Numbered from the stretch's first letter, positions 21,959 through 29,265 are shown. The stretch is 29,962 nt of DNA from a virus (IMGVR_UViG_3300038429_000794:1-29962), one strand, 5' to 3'. Notes: a model not told the origin generated them from the letters alone. A program made the numbers and translations.

Positions 21959-22281
21959 CAGAATGTCCTTTCAGTTAGATATAAATAATTGATGCTACCG
22001 ATTAATACAAACAGTGACAAAATTACAACTGCAATCGCCAATTCCAGGCTGTATTCCCTGAGCCAATTCACCCCGTTAGAAATCCAATTTCTAACGGGGC
22101 AAGCCCCCATTTTCAAGGTCATTGTCTGCCGGGTTTCTTTCACTTCTTTTTCCAATATCGGCCCTGCCGGTACCGGGACGTCAGGAATAGTAATAGTGAG
22201 ACAAGACCCGTGCTCCAAAACGGTTCGCCTCTCCTGCCTTTTCTCTCTATGTTTTCTCATCTGGCTTTGGCTCTTTTTCAT
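21958..22281 (-). CDS. single-pass membrane protein with palindrome-encoded insertion
   Basis: Encodes 107 residues with AAAGGA 9 nt before the ATG. The first 50 residues are basic and polar (KSQSQMRKHREKRQERR). A membrane segment follows at about residues 81-99 (ELAIAVVILSLFVLIGSINY). The joining residues (PVRNWISNGVNW) are encoded by palindrome F6, as if two reading frames were bridged by the repeat. Alternatively, a GTG just after the repeat could start a 40-residue membrane peptide. Function unknown. Confidence 0.5.
   Translation of the reverse strand: MKKSQSQMRKHREKRQERRTVLEHGSCLTITIPDVPVPAGPILEKEVKETRQTMTLKMGACPVRNWISNGVNWLREYSLELAIAVVILSLFVLIGSINYLYLTERTF
22071..22099. repeat. palindrome CCCCGTTAGAAAT (copy F6, inside a gene)
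   Basis: Perfect 13-base arms (22071-22083, 22087-22099) with a 3 nt loop, followed by CAAGCCCCC. It lies within the membrane-protein frame 21958-22281 without breaking it. Confidence 0.8.
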
Positions 22282-22465
22282 TTCTCAGTTCCTTTAATTT
22301 AGCTGTCAGCGCCTCTGGGTGCACACAATTAGAGTGAATGAGCGTCACACAATTACCTGGATATAATGTCTGTGCCTCCGCATAGAAGGCACATGCCCTT
22401 TGATCATCGAGGTTTTGAGCGCCGCATTGACCGTCAAGTGTGCAAAAATTTATTTTTTCTGACAT
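22247..22465 (-). CDS. small cysteine-containing hypothetical protein
   Basis: Encodes 72 residues from the ATG at 22465, preceded by AAGGAAG. The frame is open much further upstream through the tRNA-like region, but that part is not protein-like. Cysteines fall at about 8, 14, 25, 39 and 47 (NFCTLDGQCGAQNL, RACAFY, GNCVTL, SNCVHP), which suggests metal binding or disulfides. The C-terminus is charged. It overlaps the start of the next gene. It is the first gene after the structured 128 bp gap. No family known to me. Confidence 0.6.
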   Translation of the reverse strand: MSEKINFCTLDGQCGAQNLDDQRACAFYAEAQTLYPGNCVTLIHSNCVHPEALTAKLKELRNEKEPKPDEKT

Positions 22466-22497
22466 GATTTCGGCCTTCCTTACTTTCCTTTTTAGAC

Positions 22498-22523
22498 GGA
22501 GGAGGGACTTAGTCCCTCTCTCC
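22498..22523 (-). repeat. stable hairpin downstream of the tRNA-like structure
   Basis: AGGGACT pairs with AGTCCCT (22517-22511, 22509-22503), extended by GGAG/CTCC. No U-run follows, so it is not a standard terminator. It could define the 3' boundary of the structured RNA upstream. Confidence 0.6.
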
Positions 22524-22527
22524 GGTT

Positions 22528-22591
22528 CCGGTGCGCGACCGCTGCGCCTACAAGATTTCTCCTGTGCGGGATTCGAACCCGCGTCCTCCGG
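22528..22591 (-). ncRNA. circularly permuted tRNA-like structure
   Basis: Reading the minus strand, a complete T arm comes first: GCGGG, loop TTCGAAT, CCCGC (22582-22566). The 3' acceptor-like ACAGGA (22565-22560) follows, then a GAAA tetraloop and the 5' acceptor-like TCTTGT (22555-22550), which pairs with it (one G-U). Next comes a D arm GCGC-AGCGGTC-GCGC (22547-22533) with the GG of the D loop. Finally CCGG (22531-22528) can pair with CCGG (22591-22588) as an anticodon-stem remnant. A 5 nt variable loop AGGAC precedes the T arm. The order is that of a tRNA opened in its anticodon loop and closed at its acceptor end. No anticodon loop, U8 or CCA is present. Confidence 0.6.
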
Positions 22592-22593
22592 TT

Positions 22594-23079
22594 CTATCGG
22601 GCTGAAACGGGATGCTTCAACTCGTACCCAAACTCTTCTTTCGTTTTCCTCGAGGCGCCGATGAGGAGCAGTTTCGCATCCGGCCACTTTTCGATGATGT
22701 CGCGATCCGCGTGCTCCACAGTCCTGATGGCCTCGAAGAATTTCTGCTCTTTCAACCGCTCCACGGCATCCTTCGGGATGCTCACTTTGTCTGCGGTATT
22801 GTGGATAAGGCTGCCGTTGCCGAGTTTCAAAATATCGGTACCGGCAAAGAGATAAGCCCGCTCTTTTTTCATGAGGGCAATGAGTGACTGTTCGGCAATA
22901 GAAAGTGCTTCATGGCTATCGTAGAACAGAGACGCATATTTTTTATCCAAAGCTTCCTGTTCTTTATAAAAACGTGTCTCTACTTTCGCCACTTTAGTCT
23001 TCTGTCTCCGGATGCAATCAAGCAGTGTGTCGGCCTGATGGGCCGGAGAATCAGAAAAGTTCTTTTTGGCCTGGTTCAT
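22594..23079 (-). CDS. gam: Gam-like host-nuclease inhibitor
   Basis: Encodes 161 residues with GGAGGGG before the ATG. A long N-terminal coiled coil (RQKTKVAKVETRFYKEQEAL) is followed by the Gam-family middle segment (LFAGTDILKLGNGSLIHN) and VSIPKDAVERLKEQKF near residue 100. In Mu, Gam dimers bind double-stranded DNA ends like Ku and protect them from exonucleases. The length is near the family norm. It lies in the early region downstream of MuA, MuB and GemA genes, as in Mu-like phages. Its stop is right at the border of the tRNA-like structure. Confidence 0.85.
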   Translation of the reverse strand: MNQAKKNFSDSPAHQADTLLDCIRRQKTKVAKVETRFYKEQEALDKKYASLFYDSHEALSIAEQSLIALMKKERAYLFAGTDILKLGNGSLIHNTADKVSIPKDAVERLKEQKFFEAIRTVEHADRDIIEKWPDAKLLLIGASRKTKEEFGYELKHPVSAR

Positions 23080-23494
23080 TGTATGTCCCCTCCATTTCCA
23101 GTTTGATCTGCCCCATATAATTCGGCAGGCTTATCTTCATGATTTTGGCATTATCCTGGAGCATCGAAAGCGCCTTGAGTTTTCTTTTTTTCAGAAAATC
23201 GGCCAATTCCGAACCGGCTGCCGCGAGATAATAGCCGCCGCCGTTGCGCGTGGAAGTCGAACAAATCGGTATGCCCTCTTTGCGCATTTTTGCAGTGAGT
23301 CTGCGAATATCGCGTGTATCGTTGACCCGATCATGCCAGGGACGTTCATAGACAACCTCAAAAAGTTCCGTCATCGATATGGCATTAACTTTACAGATCC
23401 GCATGGCGAGCTCCGCCAGAAGTTTATTCCGGTAAACATCGGCATCGTATTCGAGGTTATTATCCTGTAGTGACTTTCTTTTCTTCATCATCAA
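23051..23494 (-). CDS. winged-helix-like hypothetical protein
   Basis: Encodes 147 residues with GAGGAAGG before three successive ATG codons; the first is chosen. DTRDIRRLTAKMRKEGIPIC followed by STSTRNGGGYYLAA fits a recognition helix and wing of a winged-helix domain. The C-terminal part contains MLQDNAKIMKISLPNYMGQI. Proteins like this occur beside Gam and GemA in Mu-like phages of related bacteria. A DNA-binding regulatory role is inferred. It overlaps both neighbours. Confidence 0.65.
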   Translation of the reverse strand: MMMKKRKSLQDNNLEYDADVYRNKLLAELAMRICKVNAISMTELFEVVYERPWHDRVNDTRDIRRLTAKMRKEGIPICSTSTRNGGGYYLAAAGSELADFLKKRKLKALSMLQDNAKIMKISLPNYMGQIKLEMEGTYNEPGQKELF

Positions 23495-23960
23495 CTACCT
23501 TCCTCAGAACGGCCAAAAGCCGTTCTATTTTCTTCACGTCTTGACACCAGATCACCTGCGAAGTTCCGCAGATTTTACTGGCCAATCCCGCCAGGCGCTT
23601 CTCGCCGTTGGGAATTTCGCGGGCAAGGTCCATACAGCGCTGTCTGAGCGCTATTATCTGCTCAGGATTGACCTCAGCTTTGCGTAGTGATAACTCCTTC
23701 CAGCCATAACGTTTCATCAGTTTCACGCAGTTTTCCAATTGTTCGATCGTCATATCTCCGGCGGAAGCAACATGGAAACCGCGCAGGATCATCTCGTATT
23801 CACCGGAGTTCAGGCCCATCTGCTTTTTAGCGATGTGAATCTTTGCCAGAAGGCCGTTGCGCTGTTTCACTTCCGCCGCGTTTCTGAGCGGCGGCGGACC
23901 TTTGCGGGCGATAACGGTAAAAGGAAAATCTGTGCCGGGGATTAAAATTGGTGAGTTCAT
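23460..23960 (-). CDS. gemA: GemA / Mu gp16-like regulatory protein
   Basis: Encodes 166 residues; the ATG overlaps the upstream TGA as ATGA. The pattern RNGLLAKIHIAKKQMGLNSG, EYEMILRGFHVASAGDMT, and QLENCVKLMKRYGW is the conserved DUF1018 (gp16/GemA) core, and the C-terminal half with IIALRQRCMDLAREIPNG extends it. In Mu, GemA modulates host gene expression and DNA topology. The length fits the family. Confidence 0.85.
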   Translation of the reverse strand: MNSPILIPGTDFPFTVIARKGPPPLRNAAEVKQRNGLLAKIHIAKKQMGLNSGEYEMILRGFHVASAGDMTIEQLENCVKLMKRYGWKELSLRKAEVNPEQIIALRQRCMDLAREIPNGEKRLAGLASKICGTSQVIWCQDVKKIERLLAVLRKVVDDEEKKVTTG

Positions 23961-24358
23961 TTTTTACCTCTCAAAATAAATGCCGTTACATTCGATGAAT
24001 TTTTGCACTGCTTTCTTGATGTTGTCTCAATCCAGGGAATGCGTCCCATTGGTCTTAATTCCGCACCTGCATTTAAAAGTAGGTTGATAAAAGACATCGT
24101 GGGCAATACGCTTACTGATGAATTGCCGGATTGTTGTTCCGCGATGGCTTTGCGGACAAATGCAGTTGGCCCCGCGCCGAAAGCCCCGTCAGATCGTCGA
24201 AACGGCGGATTGACATAATTTACTTTACCCCACGGAACCTCTATCCCGTTAAAATCCTGCGGCCGCGGATAAGGACATGGATCAAAATCAAATTTGAATT
24301 CGGCGTCTAGTGCTGCATATGTGTCGGCAGGAGTAAGCCAATATTGTTTTCTCGTCAT
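23957..24358 (-). CDS. phage N6-adenine DNA methyltransferase (Dam-type, PF05869-like)
   Basis: Encodes 133 residues; the start overlaps the upstream stop as ATGA. YWLTPADTYAALDAEFKFDF is the family's start. DPCPYP and VNPPF (Asn50-Pro-Pro-Phe53) provide the catalytic motif, and SVSVLPTMSFINLL the following strand. The enzyme would transfer a methyl group to adenine, possibly protecting phage DNA or marking replication. It is shorter than the common 160-180 residues, mainly in the C-terminal part, so activity is not certain. Confidence 0.8.
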   Translation of the reverse strand: MTRKQYWLTPADTYAALDAEFKFDFDPCPYPRPQDFNGIEVPWGKVNYVNPPFRRSDGAFGAGPTAFVRKAIAEQQSGNSSVSVLPTMSFINLLLNAGAELRPMGRIPWIETTSRKQCKNSSNVTAFILRGKK

Positions 24359-24870
24359 TTCATTAACTCCAAATTAAACCTGTCCCGATCGACGACGCGG
24401 TAAACCTTCTCCGCGCCGGATCCGTGAGCGCACAACCTACGTGCGACCTGCTGCAAATATCCTTCTTTGACCATCCGCCGCACGATCTTGTCGGCCCAGT
24501 TTCGATCCTTCTGTTTTTTGATTCCCACCAGGCGCACGATATCCGTCACGGCAAAACTCGAAGAAACATACATGGCCTTGAATATTTTGCGGTTTATCCG
24601 GCCTTTAAGTGCCCGGCGCCAGGTCTGGTTATATAAATAATGTCGCCGTTTTCGTTTGCGGTTAAACCGGAATGTGACCTCACCGCGCAGGAGAAAATCC
24701 GTCAGCGCGTTGCGTACTTTTTGCCGCTCATAACCTTCCGGAATACCCAGAGCGACGTATAATTCCCGTGAGAAAAATCGGCGTTCACCGACAGAGCCGG
24801 TGCGAGAGCGCATCCAGGCCCGCATGCGTTTGGCCAGATTTGTTTTCTTAACGGCCGTCGTTAATGACAT
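24355..24870 (-). CDS. basic winged-helix-like protein next to MuB
   Basis: Encodes 171 residues with GGAG about 10 nt before the ATG and a 23 nt overlap with the MuB gene. It is very Arg/Lys-rich. Two helix-turn-helix-like segments are visible: FFSRELYVALGIPEGYERQK (about 27-47) and FAVTDIVRLVGIKKQKDRNW (about 105-125), each followed by a hydrophobic helix and basic strand. It appears to be a two-winged-helix DNA-binding protein. The role is unknown; replication or regulation is possible by position. Confidence 0.6.
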   Translation of the reverse strand: MSLTTAVKKTNLAKRMRAWMRSRTGSVGERRFFSRELYVALGIPEGYERQKVRNALTDFLLRGEVTFRFNRKRKRRHYLYNQTWRRALKGRINRKIFKAMYVSSSFAVTDIVRLVGIKKQKDRNWADKIVRRMVKEGYLQQVARRLCAHGSGAEKVYRVVDRDRFNLELMK

Positions 24871-25543
24871 CAGTTATCATCTCCACCGTGGCTTCTTTAA
24901 GGTTCGATGCTTTCATTGCCCGCTCGATGCCGATCGCGCAGGTGAGTACCGGCCGCCAGTCGCCGCGGCAATGTTTCAGGATCGCCGCAACTACGTCGGC
25001 GGAAGGTTTCAGCGCCATGCACTTTTTGAAAAAGTAAGCGATATCCTGCTGGGAAATGGGCGCGAATTCCATGCGCCTCCGGACGCGGCTGGCCAGCCTT
25101 CTTTGTGATTCGATCTTGCCCTTCAGCCGGTCCTCGCCGATGAGCACGATCGGGCAGCCGTATCGTTCATTAATATTGCGGAGCATCTCCAGGATGGCCA
25201 TCGGCTTCAGATCCGCTTCGTCGATAATGATCAGGCGGCGTTCTTTGGCTATTTCCTTGCCGATGATTTCGAGGCAGGCCTCCGATGTCCGGGGACGAAC
25301 CTTGCCGAGTTCAAAGGCGATTTCCCTCAGCAGCATCGGCGCCGAGCAGATGTTCATCGGCGGGATATAGATGGCGCTTTCGTGGATGACGTAATGCTTC
25401 GCGGCTTCCGTTTTTCCGCGTCCCGCGGGCCCCGTGACCATCGCCAGCGACGGCCCGATAAGCGCATCGGGATTCTCCAATTCCTCGCAAATCTTCTGAA
25501 ACTTGTTGATGTTGATTGTCTCGATAAATTCATTCTTAATCAT
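24848..25543 (-). CDS. MuB-like AAA+ ATPase, target-DNA activator
   Basis: Encodes 231 residues with GGAGG before the ATG. GPAGRGKT (residues 38-45) is Walker A, LIIIDEAD (104-111) Walker B, VLIGEDRL the sensor-1 region, and RRLASRVRRR the arginine-rich part with a likely arginine finger. MuB binds target DNA with ATP, delivers it to MuA and gives target immunity. Mu's own B is about 312 residues with an N-terminal HTH; this shorter form lacks it, as in several B3-like phages. It lies after MuA, separated by one small gene. Confidence 0.88.
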   Translation of the reverse strand: MIKNEFIETININKFQKICEELENPDALIGPSLAMVTGPAGRGKTEAAKHYVIHESAIYIPPMNICSAPMLLREIAFELGKVRPRTSEACLEIIGKEIAKERRLIIIDEADLKPMAILEMLRNINERYGCPIVLIGEDRLKGKIESQRRLASRVRRRMEFAPISQQDIAYFFKKCMALKPSADVVAAILKHCRGDWRPVLTCAIGIERAMKASNLKEATVEMITDVINDGR

Positions 25544-25582
25544 TTGGGCAGTCCTCCGTAAAAATATTAAAATTTCTAACTA

Positions 25583-25882
25583 CTATCTCCTCGCTCTTCT
25601 CTTGCGTTGAGCGTCACGTTTTTTGGCTTTCCTATGCGCGGCAATGGTTCTCTTTTTCGCCGCCGCTTTCCGTTCTTTTTGTTGGTTAGCTTTGAAATTG
25701 CCCCCTCGACTTGGCGCCGGATAATTATCGCCCATGAGACGCGGGGTGAATAAAGCGTCGAGGTCTGCAAAGGGTGACCGTCTCTTTAATGACGATCCTC
25801 TCTTCACTTTCGCACTTGGATTCCTGAAACTAGCTGCAGTGAGTAACCCTAAAAAAGTTTTTCCTAAATTGCTAAAATTCAT
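25583..25882 (-). CDS. very basic small protein between MuA and MuB
   Basis: Encodes 99 residues with AGGAG before the ATG. The last 35 residues are almost only Lys, Arg, Ala and Gln (QQKERKAAAKK, RKAKKRDAQRKRRARR). The N-terminal third is hydrophobic/amphipathic (NLGKTFLGLLTAASF). In Mu, the A and B genes are adjacent, so this is an insertion in the transposition module. It is probably a DNA- or RNA-binding accessory. An alternative frame (25576-25770) lacks a good start. Confidence 0.55.
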   Translation of the reverse strand: MNFSNLGKTFLGLLTAASFRNPSAKVKRGSSLKRRSPFADLDALFTPRLMGDNYPAPSRGGNFKANQQKERKAAAKKRTIAAHRKAKKRDAQRKRRARR

Positions 25883-25894
25883 TATCCAAATCTC

Positions 25895-28141
25895 CTAACT
25901 TTGCCCCATTTGATACTGCCAGAATTCCCGTTGGCTTTCGGATTGTGCCGCCAGATATTGCTCGCGGAATATTTCATCATCTTCATTCAAAGCGCCGCCG
26001 GCGCGGAGATGTTTGGCGATCCATTCCATCCGGGTCAGATCATCCAGGAAGTATTGCGGCCGCTCCGGGAGCGGCTTTGCGGCCTTTTTTGGGAGCACGA
26101 TCCCCGCTTCCATCTTTTCGATGTGCTGTTCGATTTCTTGCTGGGAGACGGGTTTGGTGAACTGCTTATTTTCGATGGCGCGGCGTTTCCGATCCGTGCC
26201 GATGAGTGCGGCTACGCGCTCGGCTTCCGGAACCTTTGAATACTGCCGGAAATCGGGGGCAATGGCGGAAATCTTCTGGAATTCTGCGGCGAATTTTAAA
26301 CGTCGTTCGCGTTTCTCGGCAATTTTCCTTGAGGCGAGATCCGCATCGATCATGGATGAATATTCTACCGGCGCAGCCGTGCATAAATACTTGCCGCCGC
26401 GGAAAATATGCAGCTCCGCGAGCGTCATCGGGTTATAACGGATATCCACGCGCTCGCCGTGCAATTCCAGGAGCGCGTCGCTTTCGTATTGTTCGTTTTC
26501 CAGGCTGATACGGCCGCGATTAACCATGCGCGAAGCCCGCGCGAGGAAAATAAGATCGGCCGCGTTATTGGAAACCATCTTCGGCCGCCAGCCCGCGCCA
26601 TAGCAGGCTTTCAGGCAATCCCAGGGTGTGACTTCCTTCGGCTTCGGCTTCCACGCCCACTCGGCGAGCACGCCGCGGTGCGTTTTCTTACTGTTGTAAT
26701 GATCGCAGGCCAGATACATCGCCAGTGCAAATTCCCGGCTGGTGAGAAGTTTCCCTTTTTTAACCAGGCTCATCGCTTCTTCATGGTCGATATCCTGCCA
26801 GTGAATGTCATCGGAGAGTTTCTTCGTCTGCCCCGGGAGCATCATTACGGATCCCATGATTTGCTCGAGGCGGTAAAATGTGCCTTCAATCATCTTGGCT
26901 TTGGCATTTTTGACGATGGCTTTGCGGTGCGTACCCGGCAGAACACAGCAGGGTGTGATGTTTTCCGCTTCGACATCCAGAACATCGAGGATGATCTCTT
27001 CGGTTTTCTGCCAGTCCATTCCCAGGGAATGCATGTTGGCGAGAACCGAGGTCAGAAATTTGGATATTTCCGGTTTGCCGTTATCCGTATAGATGCTGCC
27101 GAAAGCGCCGTAACAGGAGACGCCGATGCGCAGTGCCAGGCCGATCAGCCAGGCATCATATTTTTTATCCACCGCGGCGCCGTAAATTACCCGGGTGCGC
27201 AGGTCCTGCCAGAGATAGCCTTCCGGGCGGAAGATCTCGCCGGTTTCTTCATCCACTACCCAGCGATCGAAACGGTGCTGATCGCCGACCAGGATTTGGA
27301 AGGGCGCGAGATCCGAATAGTCGCGTAGAACCGGCGGGAGAAGATTATCCAGGGCGCGCATGCCGCCGCGCTGCATGGCGTCGAGCAGTGGATTCCACTT
27401 TTTCTTAAACCACCAGTTGGCGGATTCGTAACCGCCGATTTTCCAGTCGCGCCGCTGCGCTTCGATGGCCAATATTTCATAGAGGTCTCTGCGGTTAGCC
27501 CCGCGATGCTCACGCTTGCCGCAAAGGCTTACCCAGAAATCAACCGCCTCCGGCGTCCAGGCCAGGGCCTGCCCGTTTGTGGATTTGGTATGCCGCAGGC
27601 CCGCGATGCCCTTTGCTTCATATTTTTTTATCCATCTATATATAGATTGCCACCGGACGTTGTTTTTCTTGGCGACAAGCTCAAGCCATTTGCGTTTGCC
27701 TTTTGCCCAGTCGGTCGGTACAGCTTCGGCCTCCCGGAGGATGGCCAGAAGCGCCTTGATGCGCGGGTTTTGCAGATCCTGATCACTGATGCAGGTCTCC
27801 ACGTCGTAACCATTTTTATCTTTTGTCTGGGGGGATGCGAAGGCAACCTGGGCAAGGGGTTTGATCACCTCATCGAAGCCGGTGTGTTTTTCCATCATCA
27901 TGGCGGCAGCGGATGGTTTGAGTACCGGCAGAATCTCCGGTTTTACGCCTTCCTTATATATATATGCCTCCTGGATGTCCCCCGGCAGAACGGAAAGGGC
28001 ATACTTCTTTGTTTTGCCGTTGCGGCCGTTACCATTCTCTTCTATATAGGTCCAGGCTTCCTTTTTGGCTCTCAATTCAATGTGGCGCGTCGATTTGCCC
28101 ATGAGTGTTGCGATTTTATTTGCCGTAAATGTCCTGTCCAT
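25895..28141 (-). CDS. MuA-like DDE transposase
   Basis: Encodes 748 residues from the ATG at 28141, with GAGGTG upstream; the ATG at 28186 would lie within the upstream gene. The N-terminal part (FTANKIATLMGKSTRHIELR) is the Mu-type DNA-binding domain for the enhancer and ends. It is followed by helix-turn-helix parts (NNVRWQSIYRWIKKYEAKGI). The catalytic core has Asp287 (LVGDQHRFDRW), Asp353 (YTDNGKP) and Glu419 (KMIEGTFYRLEQ) as the DDE triad. A Mu C-terminal beta-barrel (ERVDIRYNPMTLAELHIF) and a helical MuB-contact tail follow. It cuts the phage ends and joins them to target DNA. Confidence 0.93.
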   Translation of the reverse strand: MDRTFTANKIATLMGKSTRHIELRAKKEAWTYIEENGNGRNGKTKKYALSVLPGDIQEAYIYKEGVKPEILPVLKPSAAAMMMEKHTGFDEVIKPLAQVAFASPQTKDKNGYDVETCISDQDLQNPRIKALLAILREAEAVPTDWAKGKRKWLELVAKKNNVRWQSIYRWIKKYEAKGIAGLRHTKSTNGQALAWTPEAVDFWVSLCGKREHRGANRRDLYEILAIEAQRRDWKIGGYESANWWFKKKWNPLLDAMQRGGMRALDNLLPPVLRDYSDLAPFQILVGDQHRFDRWVVDEETGEIFRPEGYLWQDLRTRVIYGAAVDKKYDAWLIGLALRIGVSCYGAFGSIYTDNGKPEISKFLTSVLANMHSLGMDWQKTEEIILDVLDVEAENITPCCVLPGTHRKAIVKNAKAKMIEGTFYRLEQIMGSVMMLPGQTKKLSDDIHWQDIDHEEAMSLVKKGKLLTSREFALAMYLACDHYNSKKTHRGVLAEWAWKPKPKEVTPWDCLKACYGAGWRPKMVSNNAADLIFLARASRMVNRGRISLENEQYESDALLELHGERVDIRYNPMTLAELHIFRGGKYLCTAAPVEYSSMIDADLASRKIAEKRERRLKFAAEFQKISAIAPDFRQYSKVPEAERVAALIGTDRKRRAIENKQFTKPVSQQEIEQHIEKMEAGIVLPKKAAKPLPERPQYFLDDLTRMEWIAKHLRAGGALNEDDEIFREQYLAAQSESQREFWQYQMGQS

Positions 28142-28151
28142 TGATTGCACC

Positions 28152-28346
28152 TCACCTGTTAATAATGATAAAAATGACCCGTCCAAAAAAACAAACAGCG
28201 AAGCCGATGATGAACCAGGTTACTTTCTTCAACCCTGCGCTTTTAAAAAAAGCCTCAAAGCCGTCGATAATTCCCTCGGCCCAGGCATCACGGCGGTTAA
28301 GATGATTGGCGAGTCCGCCATATCTGTCGTTGAGTATTTTTTTCAT
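28152..28346 (-). CDS. small single-pass membrane protein (64 aa)
   Basis: The ATG overlaps the upstream TGA (ATGA), and the protein has 64 residues. The N-terminal 35 residues are polar (KKILNDRYGGLANHLNRRDA, then GIIDGFEAFF). Residues 42-61 form a membrane segment (VTWFIIGFAVCFFGRVIFII). It lies just upstream of the transposase gene in the early operon. No family recognised; superinfection control or a host-membrane effect is conceivable but not shown. Confidence 0.6.
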   Translation of the reverse strand: MKKILNDRYGGLANHLNRRDAWAEGIIDGFEAFFKSAGLKKVTWFIIGFAVCFFGRVIFIIINR

Positions 28347-28810
28347 TTCTCCATCTCCTTTAAGAATATCTCCCGCTTTCGCTTCTCTGCCTGCTTGCGA
28401 TTAATCTCTTCGCTGATTCGTTGAATTTCCGCCCGGAGTGCTTCCGGCCCCGGTAGAATAAATACGCCGACCAGCCGTCCCATCATCTTCATGGGTTCAC
28501 TGCAACCGGCCGCCTCGCAAAAAGCGGGCAAAAAAATAGCCGGAAAACGGTGACCCTCTTTGGATTCCGCTGTCCAGCTATCGAGCATGGCCTTTGTGAT
28601 TTCACATCCGGTCAATTCCGACATTCGCCCTGCCACCTGCCAGCGCGATAATGGGCAGTGTTTCAGCGCTTCGCTGATAGCCGCCCGGAACTGACTGTCG
28701 ATGTCGAAGCTCCCCGCGGGGTGCGGGGACTGATTTTCTTCCTGGTAGGCCTTCAGAATATCGAAAAGGGAGGTCTGTTTGCTGTCTATTCTTGGTTTTA
28801 ACTTAGCCAT
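28343..28810 (-). CDS. early hypothetical protein with HTH-like segment
   Basis: Encodes 155 residues with AAAAAGGG upstream of the ATG. LSRWQVAGRMSELTGCEITK and AMLDSWTAES (about residues 54-85) resemble an HTH of phage regulatory proteins. FPAIFLPAFCEAAG and RLVGVFILPGPEALRAEIQR follow, then a long charged C-terminal helix. Homologues of this layout are found next to Ner in Mu-like phages. A regulatory role is inferred. Confidence 0.6.
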   Translation of the reverse strand: MAKLKPRIDSKQTSLFDILKAYQEENQSPHPAGSFDIDSQFRAAISEALKHCPLSRWQVAGRMSELTGCEITKAMLDSWTAESKEGHRFPAIFLPAFCEAAGCSEPMKMMGRLVGVFILPGPEALRAEIQRISEEINRKQAEKRKREIFLKEMEK

Positions 28811-28874
28811 TGAAAACCCTTTTTAAATAAGTTATAAAGTAGCCATGAAAAGCCGACTCCTAAATCCCGGCAGG

Positions 28875-29168
28875 TTAAGCCGCCCGCCGTTCGCCGCCAA
28901 TCGGCCTTCCCGGTTTGCGCGGACCACCGTAAATGAGATACGGGTCCGGCCAGATGCGTTTGATATCGACACCCACTTTTTTGGCGATATACTTCCGGAT
29001 AACATCAGAAACCGTATTGCCTTCGATCACATGGTAAACAAGTGTCGGCTTTTTATCGCAGTCGCGGGCAATCTCTGCCTGCGTAACCTCGGCGTCAAAA
29101 AGCAATTGCCGGATCTGTTTGGGTGTCATGTTTTGCGGTCGTTGTGCGACCTTCGGGTTGTTGGGCAT
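28875..29168 (-). CDS. Ner-like / HTH early regulator
   Basis: Encodes 97 residues with AAAAGGAG 8 nt before the ATG. The HTH QIRQLLFDAEVTQAEIARDC followed by KPTLVYHVIEGNTVSDVIRK and YIAKKVGVDIKRIWPDPY is typical of phage Ner/Nlp-like or short HTH repressors that act on the early promoter. The Arg/Pro/Gly-rich tail (RKPGRPIGGERRAA) may contact DNA. It is the first gene of the early operon, divergent from the repressor gene, the same place as ner in Mu. Confidence 0.75.
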   Translation of the reverse strand: MPNNPKVAQRPQNMTPKQIRQLLFDAEVTQAEIARDCDKKPTLVYHVIEGNTVSDVIRKYIAKKVGVDIKRIWPDPYLIYGGPRKPGRPIGGERRAA

Positions 29169-29214
29169 TAAAAGGCTCCTTTTTTTTAAAAGGATTATTT
29201 ACTATTTGAATTGT

Positions 29215-29243
29215 CTTATAAACCGAAAATTTAAGCGTGTCAA
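29215..29243 (-). promoter_or_regulatory. early promoter (sigma70-type)
   Basis: TTGACA (29243-29238) and TATAAG (29220-29215) are separated by exactly 17 bp. It drives the Ner-like gene and the early operon. A TTTCGCAGTT box lies 12 bp upstream of the -35. It is the strongest promoter-like sequence I found in the window. Confidence 0.85.
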
Positions 29244-29255
29244 GTAAAATCTGCA

Positions 29256-29265
29256 TTTCGCAGTT
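29256..29265. promoter_or_regulatory. operator-like box TTTCGCAGTT (copy 1)
   Basis: Same decamer as the two copies upstream of the repressor gene. It lies just upstream of the early -35 element, where a bound regulator could activate or repress. Confidence 0.55.

Noticed and set aside
22498-22523. Intrinsic terminator after gam
   Set aside because: A stable stem exists, but no U-run follows on the minus strand and the operon continues.
22528-22680. Normal tRNA or tmRNA gene
   Set aside because: No 5' half with D arm lies before the T arm. The upstream bases encode the Gam C-terminus, and the best acceptor partner there is 110 nt away with only five pairs. No tag peptide frame or CCA was found.
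22466-22687. Long upstream extension of the 72-residue cysteine protein (146 residues in total)
   Set aside because: The extra 74 residues are Arg/Pro-rich, are read from the tRNA-like structure and overlap gam. A good ribosome binding site precedes the ATG at 22465.
25576-25770. Alternative 64-residue frame between MuA and MuB
   Set aside because: It lies in another frame of the better supported 99-residue gene and lacks a good start.
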